A stretch of DNA of 64,000 bases. Origin: an uncultured Actinomycetes bacterium (GTDB lineage Bacteria > Actinomycetota > Coriobacteriia > Coriobacteriales > Atopobiaceae). The stretch is from contig OMWB01000014.1 of assembly GCA_900314645.1 (NCBI GenBank), positions 53,384-117,383 on the forward strand. Reading direction: 5' to 3'. Below the pieces are notes generated by a model. The model did no database searches, was not told the origin of the DNA, and saw only the letters and a list, made by a program, of their open reading frames with translations. The position numbers and the translations under genes are program-made. Shown piece after piece: positions 62,391-64,000 of the stretch. Every line of letters starts with the position of its first letter. Position 1 is the stretch's first letter.

Positions 62391-63617
62391 CTAGAGCGCG
62401 AGGTAGTACACTAAGGTGATGATCGCGTAGAACGCCACCATGCCGCCGATGATGGCGGCCTGCTTCAGCCGGTGGTCGGCCAGGATGCCCACGAACTCGC
62501 GCACGTCGGCGTTGGGCCAGAAGTACCACTTGGTCTTGGCGCCCATGCCCTGGGCGCGCAGCTTGACGCGTCTGGCCATGATGCCGGCGCGAAAGACGTG
62601 GTAGTTGGTGGTGGAGAAGGCCACCTTGCCGGGCCGTCCCGTCGCCTCGATGACCTCCTTGGAGAAGCGCATGTTCTCGTAGGTGCTGGTCGAGCGGCTC
62701 TCCATCAGGATGTGCTCTGCCGGCACGCCCTGCGCCACGAGGTAGTTCCGCATGGACTCGGCCTCGGAGATGACCTCGTCGGGCCCTTGGCCTCCCGACG
62801 GGACGAAGACGGGCGCCTTGCCGGTCTGCTCGAGCTGCTTTCGGTAGAAGGCAAGCGCGCGGTCCACGCGTCCTGCCAGAAGCGGCATGGGCGTGCCGTC
62901 GTCTCGGATGCCGCAGCCCAGGATGATGAGGTAGTCCCGGTCAAGGTCGGGCTCGCGGCCCACCACCACGAGGTTGGCGATGATGGTGCCGATGAGCATG
63001 CACTCCACGTAGAGGTAGAGCGCCGCGAAGGTGTTGGTGAAGAGGTCGTGGGCGATGATGTCGTAGAGGGAGCCCGAGGCGTACATGTCGCTGAAGAAGA
63101 GGAAGAGCTCGCCGCCCACCATGCAGACGGAGAGCAGGATGCCGAGCACGTTGACGAAGCGGAAGCCCTCATGACGGATGAGCGAGATGTTCGAGACGCA
63201 CAGCGCCGCCGAGAAGAGCAGGATGAACGGCGCCGAGAACAGCATGTAGAGCTTCGCCGAGCTCATGAGGCCACCGATCGCCGCGAACACCATGGGCTGG
63301 CCGGTCATGCCGTCACGGGTGTAGAGGTAGATGGTGCTCGCCTGCGTGATGGCCTGGGAAAGCGCGAGCAGGGCGAAGGCGCTGTGGTAGATGGTGTTGT
63401 AGGAGTACGGGTTGTACTCGACCTGCCTCACGAAGGCTACGCAGAGGAGGATGACGGCCGCGATCGAGTAGGCGCAGAGGATTCCCGCGATGAGGACGGG
63501 GGAGATGTGCGCGACCAGCATGACCGCGACGATCGCTATGGTGACGGCCGAGACCACGGCCAGGCCCCAGAGGCTGGGCTTCTGGTCCCTCGTGTCAAAG
63601 CGCAGGTGCTTGAACAT
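62391..63617 (-). CDS. YdcF-family membrane protein (DUF218)
   Basis: About 408 residues from ATG 63617. Seven or so membrane segments in the first 240 residues, for example SLWGLAVVSAVTIAIVAVML and SAPFILLFSAALCV, are followed by a DUF218 domain (about 245-380): YLIILGCGIRDDGTPM, VPSGGQGPDEVISEAESM and ESRSTSTYENMRFSKEVI, and a last membrane helix. DUF218 proteins such as SanA and ElyC affect peptidoglycan or envelope barrier functions. The ribosome binding site is weak; an in-frame start further upstream is possible. Confidence 0.85.
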   Translation of the reverse strand: MFKHLRFDTRDQKPSLWGLAVVSAVTIAIVAVMLVAHISPVLIAGILCAYSIAAVILLCVAFVRQVEYNPYSYNTIYHSAFALLALSQAITQASTIYLYTRDGMTGQPMVFAAIGGLMSSAKLYMLFSAPFILLFSAALCVSNISLIRHEGFRFVNVLGILLSVCMVGGELFLFFSDMYASGSLYDIIAHDLFTNTFAALYLYVECMLIGTIIANLVVVGREPDLDRDYLIILGCGIRDDGTPMPLLAGRVDRALAFYRKQLEQTGKAPVFVPSGGQGPDEVISEAESMRNYLVAQGVPAEHILMESRSTSTYENMRFSKEVIEATGRPGKVAFSTTNYHVFRAGIMARRVKLRAQGMGAKTKWYFWPNADVREFVGILADHRLKQAAIIGGMVAFYAIITLVYYLAL

Positions 63618-63744
63618 GCGTGCTCGCTCTCGGTAGGCTGTGCGTGACTCGTTGCCATTGTGGCGCAGCCAGGGGCATATGTCCAACTCGCGTTGGCCAT
63701 GGCGGATCGGGAAGCCGGCGCCGATGCCCGACGGGACGAGGCTG

Positions 63745-63804
63745 CTAGCTCCTTGTCAGCAGGCAGATGTTCTCCACGTGCCTGGAGACGATGACTTGAA
63801 TGTC
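63745..63804 (-). pseudogene. Possible C-terminal remnant of an RNA methyltransferase
   Basis: On the minus strand an open stretch ends DIQVIVSRHVENICLLTRS before a stop at 63745. HVExxxLL near the C-terminus is reminiscent of RlmD/RumA-type uracil methyltransferases, but the motif is short and the frame upstream is closed by a stop after about 35 codons. It may be a leftover of a deleted gene or chance. Confidence 0.25.
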
Positions 63805-63910
63805 AACAGTACAACCGAAATTACCAACCTGAGCGCGTTCAACCGAACAAGTCTACTGTTTTTCGTCGGCTGAACACCTCTACATACTGGAATTTGCCGT
63901 AATTTGTTTC

Positions 63911-64000
63911 CTATGCCCAGATTGCCATCGCCAAAGTGCCGACAACGATCAGAATCAACCCGGCAAGCGCCTTTCTGCTCAACTTTTCTTTGAATACGAA
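63911..64000 (-). CDS. EamA/DMT-family transporter, C-terminal fragment at window edge
   Basis: Only the last 29 residues are visible: FVFKEKLSRKALAGLILIVV, continuing GTLAMAIWA to a stop at 63911. A Glu/Lys-rich turn followed by a Gly-rich hydrophobic last helix is the standard end of EamA-type drug/metabolite transporters. The DNA is clearly more AT-rich than most of the window. The gene continues beyond base 64000. Confidence 0.6.
   Translation of the reverse strand, partial: FVFKEKLSRKALAGLILIVVGTLAMAIWA

Overview
The window is 64 kb of GC-rich chromosome that looks like a Coriobacteriia (Actinomycetota) genome, most plausibly Olsenella or another Atopobiaceae. The reasons are the actinobacterial cell-envelope and translation cluster (coaD, a SepIVA-like DivIVA protein, DUF177, rpmF, plsX, acpP, rnc, smc, ftsY, ffh), T-box and SAM-I leaders of the Gram-positive type, an MBOAT/SGNH surface-acylation pair, UDP-galactopyranose mutase, and no outer-membrane functions. 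The genus is inferred from gene content; no 16S or marker search could be run.

Layout. 1-949: 3' truncated gltX (minus). 1154-7977: two tandem paralogous TIR-transmembrane-propeller proteins with the NADase glutamate intact. 8128-9896: a tryptophan T-box leader and a TrpB2-type tryptophan synthase beta chain. 9908-15615: a compound hairpin repeat split by a 5.6-kb insertion. The insertion holds a complete IS1182-family element, a GntR regulator, deoC, a ManA-like isomerase and an RmlD-like reductase, and it ends in a solitary copy of the IS terminal repeat. 15832-18817: surface polysaccharide O-acylation pair. 18895-24349: TetR regulator, a divergent sortase-like protein with a small Cys-rich protein, and an ABC-like ATPase with a giant YhgE/Pip membrane protein. 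24394-25992: terminator, SAM-I riboswitch and metK. 26014-33269: thpR, a 3'-5' exonuclease, priA, def, fmt, rsmB and an FmdB-type zinc ribbon. 33403-35901: HAD phosphatase, thiamine pyrophosphokinase, rpmB and an orphan membrane protein. 35976-41316: Gls24, fakA, recG, rsmD and coaD. 41516-51165: the division, lipid, SMC and SRP cluster. 51617-57643: L,D-transpeptidase, SpoU methyltransferase, ftsH and pta. 57840-62265: glf, glycosyltransferase 2, ferredoxin, maf and a P1-family peptidase. 62391-64000: YdcF-type membrane protein, a possible methyltransferase remnant and the 3' end of an EamA transporter.

How genes work together. priA-def-fmt-rsmB forms a replication-restart and translation-initiation/ribosome-modification block. 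fakA, plsX and acpP supply fatty-acid activation and the first step of phospholipid synthesis. ftsY and ffh form the SRP pathway. glf and the neighbouring glycosyltransferase suggest galactofuranose-containing glycans, and algI plus the SGNH protein suggest acylation of a surface glycan.

The most unusual structure is the set of compound palindromes at transcription-unit ends. One class has a conserved internal loop (51175-51275, 51500-51604, and the split copy at 9908-9960/15567-15615). Another is built from two inverted copies of a 32-bp unit TGTTGAC-N18-GTCAACA (34755-34870, 56612-56700, 60189-60298), with a related perfect 33-bp palindrome at 43992-44058. The mobile unit sits exactly at the internal hairpin position of one of the first class.
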